From Mesorhizobium sp. M2A.F.Ca.ET.046.03.2.1 (GTDB taxonomy: Bacteria; Pseudomonadota; Alphaproteobacteria; Rhizobiales; Rhizobiaceae), in contig NZ_CP034449.1 in NCBI RefSeq assembly GCF_003952425.1, forward strand, positions 1,178,001 to 1,242,000: a stretch of DNA of 64,000 nt, in the 5' to 3' direction. Position numbers and translations under genes: made by a program. Position 1 is the stretch's first letter. Each line of letters starts with the position of its first letter. The notes below the pieces were generated by a model. The model saw only the letters and a program-made list of their open reading frames with translations, was not told the DNA's origin and made no database searches. Shown one piece after another: positions 48,869 through 57,868 of this stretch.

Positions 48869-49873
48869 TCAATTGGCCTTGTCGGCTCCGCTTATTTTGC
48901 TGATGAAGAGCGCAACGAGGATGATCCCGCCTGTCGTGGCATTGATCCAATATGCGGGGACTTGGGACAGGACCAACACGTCCTGGATCAGAACAAGGAG
49001 AAGCACACCCCCACACGCGCCAGCGATGGTACCGCGCCCGCCGTTCAAACTTACTCCGCCCAAGACAGCGGCTGCGAAGGCATTGAAGATCAGGTTCTGT
49101 CCGAGAGATGACGGGATTGACGCAATTCGTCCTGCCTGCAGCAACCCTGCCAGCGCCGCGAGGACGCCGGCTACCACGAATACGCCCATCAGAATTCGCT
49201 CCACCGGGATACCTGCGACCCGAGCTGCCTGTGGGTTGCCGCCAACCGCGTAGAGCATCCTCCCGATCCTGTGCCGGGACATGAATACGGTGAGAATGAT
49301 CAGCAAGCCGACGGCGACCAAGAAGGAGACCGGCGCTCCCAGAGCAGTCGCTTCTCCGGGATATGTCAGAAGCGGAGGCAAATCAGAAAGAGTTTCGCCA
49401 CGTGTCAGCCCGAGGCTGATGCCGCGCAGCAGGATCAGGGTGGCCAAGGTGGCGATGAAGGCGTTGAACTTGAGATAGACCACCAAGATGCCGTTGAATG
49501 CACCGATCACTGCGCCCGTTAGGAAAATTGCGATAAGCGCCAGGAACGGAGAGCCTGCGAGGTTCAGGCCACTACCGCCTGCATCGAGAAGGCAATAGAC
49601 GCCGACCATAGGCGCTAGCCCAAAAGTGGATTCAAGCGACAAGTCGAACTTGCCGGCGATGAGAACCACGGTCAGGCCCATGGTGAGAATCCCAAGCTCA
49701 CTGGCCTGCTGCACCACGCCATAAAAATTGTCGTAAGACAGGAAAGACGAGTTCAGCGCGGCGCCGACGATCATGACGACGACCAGGACCGGCAAGATTG
49801 CCCATTCCGGCTGGAGCAGATCGCTCAGAACCCTTTTTGGCGCGACCGCGCCTGCGATTGGGTTGTGTGTCAT
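48869..49873 (-). CDS. Sugar-type ABC transporter permease (second system)
   Basis: A 334-residue RbsC-type permease with about nine hydrophobic helices. Family segments are MGLTVVLIAGKFDLSLESTFGLAP, GAFNGILVVYLKFNAFIATLATLILLRG, AVGGNPQAARVAGIPVERI and LGGVSLNGGRGTIAGACGGVLLL. It overlaps the ATPase stop by four bases. It forms a complete importer with the ATPase and binding protein upstream. Confidence 0.92.
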   Translation of the reverse strand: MTHNPIAGAVAPKRVLSDLLQPEWAILPVLVVVMIVGAALNSSFLSYDNFYGVVQQASELGILTMGLTVVLIAGKFDLSLESTFGLAPMVGVYCLLDAGGSGLNLAGSPFLALIAIFLTGAVIGAFNGILVVYLKFNAFIATLATLILLRGISLGLTRGETLSDLPPLLTYPGEATALGAPVSFLVAVGLLIILTVFMSRHRIGRMLYAVGGNPQAARVAGIPVERILMGVFVVAGVLAALAGLLQAGRIASIPSSLGQNLIFNAFAAAVLGGVSLNGGRGTIAGACGGVLLLVLIQDVLVLSQVPAYWINATTGGIILVALFISKISGADKAN

Positions 49874-51423
49874 GGTAACTCCGGAGACAGATGGAACCCT
49901 TCCATTGCGGACACGAGCTCTTCCTCGCTCATCCCGCTTTTTTCGATGACTTTTCGCCCGCGAACCCAGACTTGGACACGATCGCAGAACGCAAGTTCCT
50001 CGGGTTCGTCGCTGACGAGGACAACGGCCAATCCCTCCCGACGGTGCCGTTCGACAATCTCGAGGATGGTGGCCTTCGAGGCGATGTCGACGCCGGCGGT
50101 TGGGTGGAAGAGGATCAGCACGGATGGGTTGCTGCTGAGCGCCGACCCCAGCAACACCTTTTGCTGGTTGCCACCACTCAATTCTCCGACGCCTTGCTTG
50201 ATCGAATGACAGACAATTCCGAGATCTGCGCGATTGTCTTCCGCAAATTTTTTGCGAGCCCGCCGGTCAATGAGAACGCGTTTCGAAAATGCTTTGAGGG
50301 ACGGTAGAGTGATGTTGTCCTCGATGGACATTGAGCCGACGAGGCCGGTTTTGATGCGATCCTCCGGCAAAAGCGCCATGCCTCGCGCGACCGCTGTCCC
50401 AGGATTCCAAGGCTTGGGAACGGTTTTACCGTTCAGCACAATCTCGCCCGACCACCTCGAAACGTGTCCCGCCAATGCGAGCGCCATATGGCGAGAACCT
50501 GAGCCAGAATGTCCGGCCAATCCGACGACCTCTCCAGCGCGGAGCGAGAGATCAAGGGCATCCTGGCAAGCGCCCACCTTAACTTGCGCCTTGAGCACTA
50601 CAGGGGTCTTGGGGGGGAGCGCCGGCCGCGCTACGTGCTCGCTGGCCGTTAAAGCGATGCCGGTCGCCTCATCCCCTACCATGGCTGACACGATCTGGCC
50701 AGTAGAGAGCTTTTGCGCGTCTCCATGCAAAACATCGCGACCGTTGCGGAGCACAGTCACGGCGTCACAGACGCGCGGCACCTCATCCAAGTGGTGCGAG
50801 ATAAAAAGGAAGGTCACCCCTCGCTCTCGAAGTTCATTAACCCGCGTTATAAGCTGATCGATCTCGCTTGTGATAAGCTGAGCAGTCGGTTCATCGAGGA
50901 TAACGAACCGCGACCCCTGGCTGAGGGCGCGCGCTATCTCCACCATTTGCGCTTCCCCGACGCCGAGGTCTCTGACCTGCGTAGTGGGGAGGATGGGAAT
51001 GTTCCAGCTCTCCAGGGCCGCTGCAGCTTCCCGGTTCAAGGCGCGCCAGGAAATCATCCGTTTGCCTTGGTAGCGCCCAAGGTAGAGATTCTCGGCGACG
51101 CTGAGGTCTGGAACGAGAGTTCGATGCTGATAGACGCAGGCTACCGCCTCGCGCCACGCATTTCGATCGCTCAGCGCCGGCGGCGCTGAGCCATTCAGCA
51201 AGAAGGTCCCGGAATCGATCGCCCTCAGGCCCGTGAGGACTGATACGAGGGTAGACTTGCCCGCGCCATTGCGGCCGATCAGGCCATGCGACTCGCCCCG
51301 TCTAATCTCGATGGACAACCCATTGAGAGCGGTGGTCCCGCCGAAGCGTTTGACGGCGCCGTCGATCTTGACGATCTGCTCGGACGCCGCCGACGCATTC
51401 GAATATTCGGGGCGGGCGGCCAT
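49870..51423 (-). CDS. Sugar-type ABC transporter ATPase, two nucleotide-binding domains (second system)
   Basis: A 517-residue RbsA/MglA-type fused ATPase. Domain 1: Walker [15 protein letters not shown], a degenerate signature (DLGVGEAQMVEIARAL), Walker B VILDEPTAQL. Domain 2: degenerate Walker A GHSGSGSRHMALALAG, intact signature GELSGGNQQKVLLGSAL, and LILFHPTAGVDIAS in place of a canonical Walker B. Loss of one functional site per domain is normal in this class. It begins two bases after the binding-protein stop. Confidence 0.92.
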   Translation of the reverse strand: MAARPEYSNASAASEQIVKIDGAVKRFGGTTALNGLSIEIRRGESHGLIGRNGAGKSTLVSVLTGLRAIDSGTFLLNGSAPPALSDRNAWREAVACVYQHRTLVPDLSVAENLYLGRYQGKRMISWRALNREAAAALESWNIPILPTTQVRDLGVGEAQMVEIARALSQGSRFVILDEPTAQLITSEIDQLITRVNELRERGVTFLFISHHLDEVPRVCDAVTVLRNGRDVLHGDAQKLSTGQIVSAMVGDEATGIALTASEHVARPALPPKTPVVLKAQVKVGACQDALDLSLRAGEVVGLAGHSGSGSRHMALALAGHVSRWSGEIVLNGKTVPKPWNPGTAVARGMALLPEDRIKTGLVGSMSIEDNITLPSLKAFSKRVLIDRRARKKFAEDNRADLGIVCHSIKQGVGELSGGNQQKVLLGSALSSNPSVLILFHPTAGVDIASKATILEIVERHRREGLAVVLVSDEPEELAFCDRVQVWVRGRKVIEKSGMSEEELVSAMEGFHLSPELP

Positions 51424-51425
51424 GA

Positions 51426-52439
51426 CTACTTCGCGTTGCCCCAGAGGGTTTTGTCGTCGACATTTGCTTTGGTGATAATCGGCGAGGGCAGTTCGTCGAC
51501 GAAATACGCGCCGTCCCTCACGACCGTGCTGCCGTGATCGGTCGGGCCTTCTTTCATCGGCTTTCCCTCGAGTGCAGCATTGAGATACTCGACGCCGTGC
51601 TTGGCGTAGTCCACGACAGGCTGAGAAATGGTGGCGTCCAGGAAACCCGCGCGAATTGCCTTCAGGGCACCCGAGCCGCCGTCGATGGCAACCATGGCGA
51701 TGTGTCCCGACTCGCCAGCCGGAACGAGGCGGCCACGGGACTTCAGCGCCGAAGAAACCGGATCATAGTAGAGGGTGTCCGTTGCCAGATAGATGCCGGC
51801 GATGTCAGGATTGCCGCTCATGACGGTGAGCGCAACGTTCGCGCTTGTCGGACCGTCCCAGTTGGCGGTCTGTTCAATGATTTTTGCGTCGGAGGCTTTT
51901 TTGAACGCCTTGTCGAAGCCGTCCTTGCGATTGCGGCCGTTGGTGGTCGTCAGCGCTCCGGTGATTTGTAGAACAGTGCCTTTCTTGTCGCCCATGGCGG
52001 CTTTGAGAGCTTCAGCTGCGCGCGCTCCCATCTCGAGATTGTCGGCACGCACAACGGCGTAAACCTCGCCGGCGGCAGGCTTATCGTCGACGATGACCAC
52101 CGGAACCTTGCGGCTCTTTGCGTAGTCGAGCGCTGGCTTGATGGCGGCGCGATCCACGACGCCGGCCAGGATCACGTTTGCGCCAGCACTGATCAGGTTG
52201 CGGAAATCCGTTACCTGCTGGCTCGCGTCCCTGTTTGCGTTCGTCGTTTGCACGACCTCTCCACCGACCGACGTGGCCCCATCGGTGGCTGCGTTCACCA
52301 GAACGGTGAAGAACGGAGTGTTGAGCGTAGGCATTGAGAGGCCGAGCTTCATTTTCTCGGCCGCATAACATTGCGACGCGAATGCAGCCGCTGAGACGAG
52401 CAGCGTCGTGGTGAGCATTGATCTGTGCAGCTTATTCAC
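51426..52439 (-). CDS. Periplasmic sugar/cyclitol-binding protein (second system)
   Basis: A 337-residue ribose-class periplasmic binding protein. Signal peptide MNKLHRSMLTTTLLVSAAAFASQCYA, mature start KMKLGLSMPTLNTPFFTVLVNA. Ligand-domain segments are VVIVDDKPAAGEVYAVVRADN and VAIDGGSGALKAIRAGF. First gene of the operon running to pcaF at 44061. The 280 bp upstream separates it from the divergent TIM-barrel gene and should hold both promoters. Confidence 0.92.
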   Translation of the reverse strand: MNKLHRSMLTTTLLVSAAAFASQCYAAEKMKLGLSMPTLNTPFFTVLVNAATDGATSVGGEVVQTTNANRDASQQVTDFRNLISAGANVILAGVVDRAAIKPALDYAKSRKVPVVIVDDKPAAGEVYAVVRADNLEMGARAAEALKAAMGDKKGTVLQITGALTTTNGRNRKDGFDKAFKKASDAKIIEQTANWDGPTSANVALTVMSGNPDIAGIYLATDTLYYDPVSSALKSRGRLVPAGESGHIAMVAIDGGSGALKAIRAGFLDATISQPVVDYAKHGVEYLNAALEGKPMKEGPTDHGSTVVRDGAYFVDELPSPIITKANVDDKTLWGNAK

Positions 52440-52721
52440 AATCTACCTCCCTTGATGGCTCTAGATTCATGCCATTCCCATCAGGTGGGATAAAGGCGAT
52501 GGATAGGGAAACAGTGTTGCTCCCAACGCAAAAAGCCCACAGAAAGGCCTGAGGAGTAGGCGGTTAGTGTCGGGCGGCCACTGGCGTCGGCAGTCCCCGG
52601 CCACCCCCCGCCACACCGCTTATTGCGAAAACTGCAAAAGTGTTTCTTAAACGCTTCCCTTTCTTTCTAAATTCGGCATGATATTCCCTTGGGCAGGCGG
52701 GACGGGGCTGCCAAAATTTCA

Positions 52722-53599
52722 ATGATAGGATGCAACATCGTGGCTCAAGACGTTGAACTCCTGATCTCGTATTTTGCCCTTTCGGGCGACGTTTATCCTC
52801 TCGGCCCTGTCGAGATCAGCCCGTTTCCATTCAAGGACAGGGTAGAGGCAGCAGCGCGAGCCGGCTTCAAAGGCTTCGGACTTCACTATGAGGACACGAT
52901 AGCCACGCAGAGCAAAATTGGCTTTGCCGAGATGAAGCGCATCCTCAACGCAAACGGGATGAAATATCTCGAAATCGAGTTCTTGTTGAACTGGTATCGT
53001 AACGACGAGAAGCGGAAGGAGTCGGATAAATTCCGCCGCCAGTTGTTCGATGTCGCCGCAGAGCTCGGTATGCGCGATATCAAGATCGGCCCCGGTTTTC
53101 ACGAACAGACTGCGGATGTCCCGCTTATGGCGGCTGAGTTCGCAAAACTGTGCCAAGAGGCGGCGGTCTATGGCGCAGATATCGTGTTGGAGATCATGCC
53201 TTGGTCGAACGTTCGCACGATCGAGACTGGCCTTGCCATTGTAAGCGAGGCAGACCAACCGAACGGCGGCCTGCTTGTCGACATCTGGCATCTGGCACGC
53301 GGGGGATTCCGTTCAGCGATATCCGCAAGATCCCGACCCGCTTTATCAAAGCGGTAGAAGTTGACGACGCCATGAAAGTGCCGCCGGTTGACGACCTTTG
53401 GGAAGACACCATCCATCATCGCGAACTCTGCGGTGAGGGAGAGCTCGATGTCCCGGCGTTCTTGCGAGAAATTCGGGCCGCTGGTTACAAAGGCGTCTAC
53501 GGGACAGAAATCCTGTCGGCACGCCACCGCAAACTGGGCCTCGATGAAATGGCAAAGCGCGTGTTCGACAGCACGATGGCACAATTCGCGGAGCTGTAA
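52722..53599 (+). pseudogene. Xylose-isomerase-like TIM-barrel protein, one frameshift
   Basis: A sugar-phosphate isomerase/epimerase-like (AP endonuclease 2 fold) protein of about 292 codons. The 5' frame starts MIGCNIVAQDVELLISYF and includes FKGFGLHYEDTIATQ, IEFLLNWYRND and IVLEIMPWSNV. It shifts in a run of five Gs (53301-53305), where six would give ARGGIPFSDIRK. The 3' part, IPTRFIKAVEVDDAMK to MAQFAEL, lies in the next frame. Such enzymes isomerise sugars or dehydrate inososes (IolE class). The conserved Glu (LEIMPW) and Asp/His (DIWHLARG) metal-ligand-like residues are present. Divergent from the second transporter operon. Confidence 0.8.
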
Positions 53600-54146
53600 A
53601 TTGCCGGCCTGCGTGATCAACGGGCAGGTTGAAGGTCGTGATGACCTGGGCATGCCCGAGACAGCGTTTCGGCAGCAAGCCAGGCGCGCGCATCACGTGC
53701 AAGCATAACTGGACCACGTCGATAGCTTCTGACTGGCTGTTTTCAGCAGGCCGAGCTTGCCGGTATGTGACTGGTAACGCAAGGAGTTTCGCGATGTAGA
53801 CCCTACCGCTTTCCGCGACGAGCACAAGGTGCCTTCGCGACCAACGGCGCAGGGCTGCCTTCGTGGCTAGCGGCATTCAAGAGGGTGCGGCAGCGCGTCC
53901 CGGGTTGATCCGCCGCCTGAGGCAAGCGTCGGGCGGCGCGATGGTCGCGCTGTGCGTCGGCCTCGGCTCTCGCGAAGCACCCTCCTGCTGAACTTTGAAT
54001 CCGATCGGTTGGGCATCTCTCCGTGTAGGCGGGTGAGCTTGCGGAAGCAGATGGAAGGCCGCGAACCAGCTTCGGTCATTGCACCAGGCGATGTCTCAGC
54101 AGGCGCGGCACCACAGTTAGACAAGCGTGAGTTCGACTGACTCGCC
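53600..54146. other. Gap between the two TIM-barrel genes
   Basis: About 550 bp. The open frames are short and unmatched. A minus-strand frame (LVAESGRVYIAKLLALPVTY...) is open but I cannot assign it; it might be a mobile-element or recombinase remnant. No terminal repeats were recognised. Confidence 0.35.
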
Positions 54147-55026
54147 GTGAATCAACGCACGGTAAAAGCCATGTCAGCCCAGAATGAAACCCGTTCATGG
54201 AAGGAAAACCAGCCCATGGGCCAAGCATCGCCCCGCTTTGCACTCGATCATATGGCGACACCCGGACTTGACGTCAGGGCACTTTTCGCTTTTGCCCGCG
54301 ACCAGGGCCTGACCGATGTCCAGATCCGCAGCCAGCTGTGCGGTAACGATATTGCACTCGGCATGCCCGCTGCAGACGTCCGGTCTGCCGCCGCCGAGGC
54401 GGGCGTTGGGATTATTTCCGTCAATGCCCTGCAGCGCTTCAATGAGTGGACACCCGCCCGCAAGGCCGAGGCGAGCAAGCTCGCCGATTATGCGGCGGCC
54501 TGCGGAGCCAAGATGCTCATGTTAGTGCCGGTCAACGACGGCTCATGGCCTGCCAATGGCGAGCGCCGAGGCGATCTCCGCGTCGCCTTGAAGGCGCTCA
54601 AGCCGATCCTCCAGTCGCGCGGTCTGATCGGTCTCATCGAGCCGCTGGGCTTCCAAACCTGCTCGCTTCGATCGAAGCACGAAGCGGCTAAGGCCATTGC
54701 CGCGATTGATGGCCAGTCAGTCTTCCGCCTCGTGCACGACACGTTCCACCACACGCTCGCCGGGGAGACGTTCTTCTCCTGCGACCTGACCGGTCTTGTG
54801 CACATTTCAAGAGTGAACGATCCAATTCACTGGATTTACCCGGATCGCGTCCTAGCCGGTTCCGACAATGGCAGCCAGATCCGGGCCCTGCTTGATGGCG
54901 GTTATGGGGCCCTTCTCATTGGCATCCTTTGTCGACGCAACCGACCCGCTGGAGGACCTCGCAGGCTCACTTGCAGCGAGCATTGATCTAGTCCGACACG
55001 GACTATTGACGCGAGTGGCGGCGTAA
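54147..55026 (+). pseudogene. MocC/IolE-like TIM-barrel protein with a 3' frameshift
   Basis: A xylose-isomerase-like TIM-barrel protein resembling the rhizopine-catabolism MocC/inosose-isomerase group. Segments are DVRALFAFARDQGLTDVQIR, GVGIISVNALQRFNEW, GAKMLMLVPVNDGSWP, LIGLIEPLGFQTCSLR and VHDTFHHTLAG. In a run of four Gs (54906-54909) an extra base diverts the frame to a false end at 54986. With three Gs it continues GPFSLASFVDATDPLEDLAG to a stop at 55024-55026. The first ATG (54147) gives a long tail; 54171 or 54216 are alternatives. It may isomerise or dehydrate a cyclitol ketone. Confidence 0.75.
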
Positions 55027-55040
55027 GACGCGGGAGTAAA

Positions 55041-55984
55041 TTAGGCGTGCCTGCGACGCCTTTTGGCGTCCTGCAGAGAAGTCATTCGAGACGCCTCCTG
55101 TAACAATACCTCCCGCATCCATATGCTTGCCGGATCGCTGTTGTGAAGGGCGGGCCATTGGACGGCCTCAGTGAACGTGGGTAGTGGCAGCGGCAGTTCG
55201 ACGATCCGCAGGGGCAAGGTTCTTTCGAAATATTTAACCAGCCGGAAGGGCATGCTCCCTATACGAGCTGTGCCTGAAACCATCGGCGGGATCATGCTGA
55301 AGGCCTGCACGACGACCTCGATACGTCTCTTCAGGCCATGCTCAAGCAAGAACCGTTCCTCGATGGAGGGCTTCAGCAGTCGCCCGAACTTGACCGCAAC
55401 GTGCCTCATCGACATGTATCTCTCGAATGTCAGCTTCCCTGGCAGCTGCTTGTTCGTGGGGCAGCCTACGCATACGAATGTGTCGTCGAACAGCGCCGCT
55501 CTTGGATGCGCGCTCGACATGAAAATTCCGCACAAATCAGAAAATCGACGTCGCCGCGCCGGAGAAGCTCATCGGGCTCGTCGTCGAGAGGCAGCAATTC
55601 GAAGCTGATGGCGGGTGCTTCGCGTGCAACACGCTCCACGACCTTTTCGAAAAACACAAGTGTGACGAAATCGGAAACAACGATCCTGAAGCGGCGATCG
55701 GATTGAGCTGGGTTAAACGGCTCCCAGGAAATAATCGAGCACTGGATTTTCAGGAGTGCACCGCGAACTGCCGGGGCGAGTGTTTCCGCACGCGCTGTTA
55801 GAACACGTTCGCGGCCGCTCATCGTAAACAGTTCATCGTTGAAATAATCGCGCAGCCGGGCGACGGCCGCGCTCATGGCCGGCTGACTTAGGTTGATGCT
55901 GTTTGCGGCCGCCGAGAGGTTGCGCTGGGTCAGCAGCGCGTCGAGCACGACGAGGAGGTTCAGATCAAGACCCTTGAAGCGCAT
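55041..55984 (-). pseudogene. nodD: NodD regulator, copy 1, frameshifted
   Basis: A LysR-type flavonoid-responsive activator of nod genes. The start [18 protein letters not shown] and HTH ([23 protein letters not shown]) are intact. At 55522-55525 (plus-strand AAAA) one base is missing compared with copy 2 (GAATTTTCATG against GAATTGTTCATG). The inducer-binding half ([18 protein letters not shown] to [17 protein letters not shown]) therefore lies in another frame. Only the DNA-binding half would be made. It is divergent from a nod box 11 bp upstream of its start, the classical nodD-nodA arrangement. It forms an inverted repeat with copy 2 at 57869. Confidence 0.88.
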
Positions 55985-55995
55985 GGCTTTCAATT

Positions 55996-56042
55996 ATCCA
56001 TAGCGTGGATGCTCGCGATCTAAACAATCGATTTTACCAAAC
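55996..56042 (+). promoter_or_regulatory. nod box in front of the nodA remnant and nolL
   Basis: A 47-bp nod box on the plus strand beginning ATCCATAGCGTGGATG and containing ATCTAAACAATCGATTTTAC. It is the best of the three matches in the window. It lies between the divergent nodD copy 1 and the nodA remnant. The next intact gene downstream is nolL, about 490 bp away, which it could drive. Confidence 0.95.
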
Positions 56043-56090
56043 TTCCATGGCGCTGCATAGACACCTGAGATGCAACCGATCACGCCACTG

Positions 56091-56324
56091 CACGGCGTAG
56101 CCGCTCACTTGGACCTGCTGCGCCGTTTCCTCACGGCTGGCGAGGTTGATTTTTTGGTAGGCGAACTCGGATTGTACACGGTGCATCCGGATCTTGAGAG
56201 ACTCGGAATGAGCCATTCTATCCGCGTCATGCGCCCGGTGCTGCAGCAGTTCGGCATTCCATTCGCCTTCGGCACGGTTCGGCACGCGCCGCGGAACCAT
56301 CTTGAGAGGTTCTGCACAGACGGC
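56091..56324 (+). pseudogene. nodA: nodA remnant, internal segment
   Basis: Encodes [20 protein letters not shown] to [18 protein letters not shown], which I recognise as the middle of the NodA N-acyltransferase (roughly residues 60-145 of about 196). The first 60 or so codons are missing, and the sequence turns unrelated after the Asp-Gly. NodA attaches the fatty acid to the Nod-factor backbone; this copy cannot. An intact nodA must lie elsewhere if the strain nodulates. It sits 48 bp after the nod box. Confidence 0.85.
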
Positions 56325-56529
56325 GTAGTGCCGGGCGTCTGCGTCGCCACACATGATCGCGACCGCCACTGCGGTCGAGATTGCGATCAGGCACTTGTCC
56401 GCTTGCACCCGGTCGGCCCTCAAATCCACCCCGCGATCCGCGTCAATTTCGATCCTTTGCACCGAAACTGGCGCACTCGCCGTGCCCGTAAGCGGCAAGT
56501 AGCAACTGCGATAGATAGGCTGAGGTCTG

Positions 56530-57651
56530 ATGCTTGATCACATAACAGTCGGAGCGGAGGCACGCGGCTCGCGCCGAGCAGGAGTAAACAACCGAGACCT
56601 AAGCTTTGATTTCGCCAAAGGTATACTCATTACTTTGGTGATAATTGGGCACCTATTGCAATATTGTATTTACCGCGGCACTGACGCCTTTTGGCTGTCG
56701 CCGTATTACAAGTCGATATACATATTTCACATGCCTCTCTTTATGGCGATAAGCGGCTATCTCTCTTCCAGGGCAATTTTGCGAAAACCGTTCATTCAAG
56801 CGGTCAGCGATCGAGCAACCCAGTTACTGCTGCCAATGCTTTTCTGGTGTGCGTTGATTTGGACGCTAAAGTCCACCGTGATGGTTCCGCCGAAGAGTGT
56901 AACTGATGGATTCTTGGGACTGTTAACCGAGGTCATTGGAACATACTGGTTCATATGGGCTGCGTTTATTTCGTTCATCCTGGTTAAGTTTTTTACAACT
57001 TTCAATCGTCTATCGATGTGGATCATAGGCGCATCTGCAATTGCGATCGCAATCGCCCCCATCACATCATCGATAATCCCGTCGATAAGATACACTTACC
57101 CATTTTATTGTCTTGGGTTCTTTTTTGCTCAATCTAAAGGCTGGCAGGAGAGTATCATCTGGGCGAATAAATCAATTTTCTTATTTTTACTCTCGATAGC
57201 AGCTCTCATATGCCTCCTATGGTGGGATAAGCAGACCTACGCCTTCAACAATCACGTGTTCATCAATGATGAACTGTCAGCTAAGCAAGTATTGCTGATG
57301 TTTTCCGGCTCTGTGTCGGCTTCTGGAGTGGCAGTGCAGCTTATGTTTCAATGCTGGAGAAATGTCCATTCGACCAGAATAGCTCGCTTTGTCGCGGTCG
57401 AGCTTGGTCAGAGCACGCTGCTGCTTTATCTGGTTCAGGGTGCCGTGTTTCGCCTCACGGATTTTATACAGTTTGGGGAAGCCTGGAATCTCACGACCAG
57501 AATCGCGTTCGCAGGTGTTCTTGGAGTGGCCATCGTCCTGATCGCGATGGCAATTCGAAAGATTGCGCGCGACCTTGGATATGTGTCGCGCACCGTTGTC
57601 GGAGCGACGCCACGCCCAAGTCTGCTCAAACCTCAATCTGTAAGCAACTAG
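56530..57651 (+). CDS. nolL: NolL-type O-acetyltransferase (acyltransferase 3 family)
   Basis: A 373-residue polytopic membrane acyltransferase, related to NolL and NodX. Family segments are the N-terminal [22 protein letters not shown], with the His that is conserved in acyltransferase 3 proteins, and [21 protein letters not shown]. About ten hydrophobic helices follow. NolL acetylates the fucose on the reducing end of Nod factors in other rhizobia; NodX acts on the terminal glucosamine. NolL is preferred from symbiotic context, but the target sugar is not certain. The gene is clearly A+T richer than its neighbours, suggesting separate origin. It lies under the nod box at 55996. Confidence 0.8.
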   Translation: MLDHITVGAEARGSRRAGVNNRDLSFDFAKGILITLVIIGHLLQYCIYRGTDAFWLSPYYKSIYIFHMPLFMAISGYLSSRAILRKPFIQAVSDRATQLLLPMLFWCALIWTLKSTVMVPPKSVTDGFLGLLTEVIGTYWFIWAAFISFILVKFFTTFNRLSMWIIGASAIAIAIAPITSSIIPSIRYTYPFYCLGFFFAQSKGWQESIIWANKSIFLFLLSIAALICLLWWDKQTYAFNNHVFINDELSAKQVLLMFSGSVSASGVAVQLMFQCWRNVHSTRIARFVAVELGQSTLLLYLVQGAVFRLTDFIQFGEAWNLTTRIAFAGVLGVAIVLIAMAIRKIARDLGYVSRTVVGATPRPSLLKPQSVSN

Positions 57652-57669
57652 CCACGTGAAAAATTCTTT

Positions 57670-57837
57670 TCATCGCTCCGGACCTATCCGATCAACTGTT
57701 GTTCATGTCGGCCATTCGCTCATCTGCCGCGAAATCGGCATGAACACGACGAGCACGTCCTCCACACGCGTGGGCGGCAGGTCGAGATACAACACCTCTG
57801 AGTTGGACCGTACGCGAACGCACACGATGGTCGCGAT
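57670..57837 (-). pseudogene. nodA: nodA remnant, 3' segment, opposite orientation
   Basis: On the minus strand the frame reads IATIVCVRVRS, then LYLDLPPTRVEDVLVVFMPI and SRQMSEWP, the C-terminal part of NodA. A one-base shift then gives TVDRIGPER and a stop, against the usual TLIDRNGPEL. It complements the remnant at 56091, which stops just where this one starts in the protein, yet it points the other way. It ends 31 bp before nodD copy 2. Confidence 0.85.
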
Positions 57838-57868
57838 GACAAGCAACCACGTTACGGACGGATAGGGC

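Noticed and set aside
56034..56498. Minus-strand open frame of 154 codons with a hydrophobic stretch over the nod box and nodA remnant
   Set aside because: It overlaps the nod box and the nodA remnant on the other strand. The hydrophobic part ([16 protein letters not shown]) does not match a family I recognise, and no promoter faces it.
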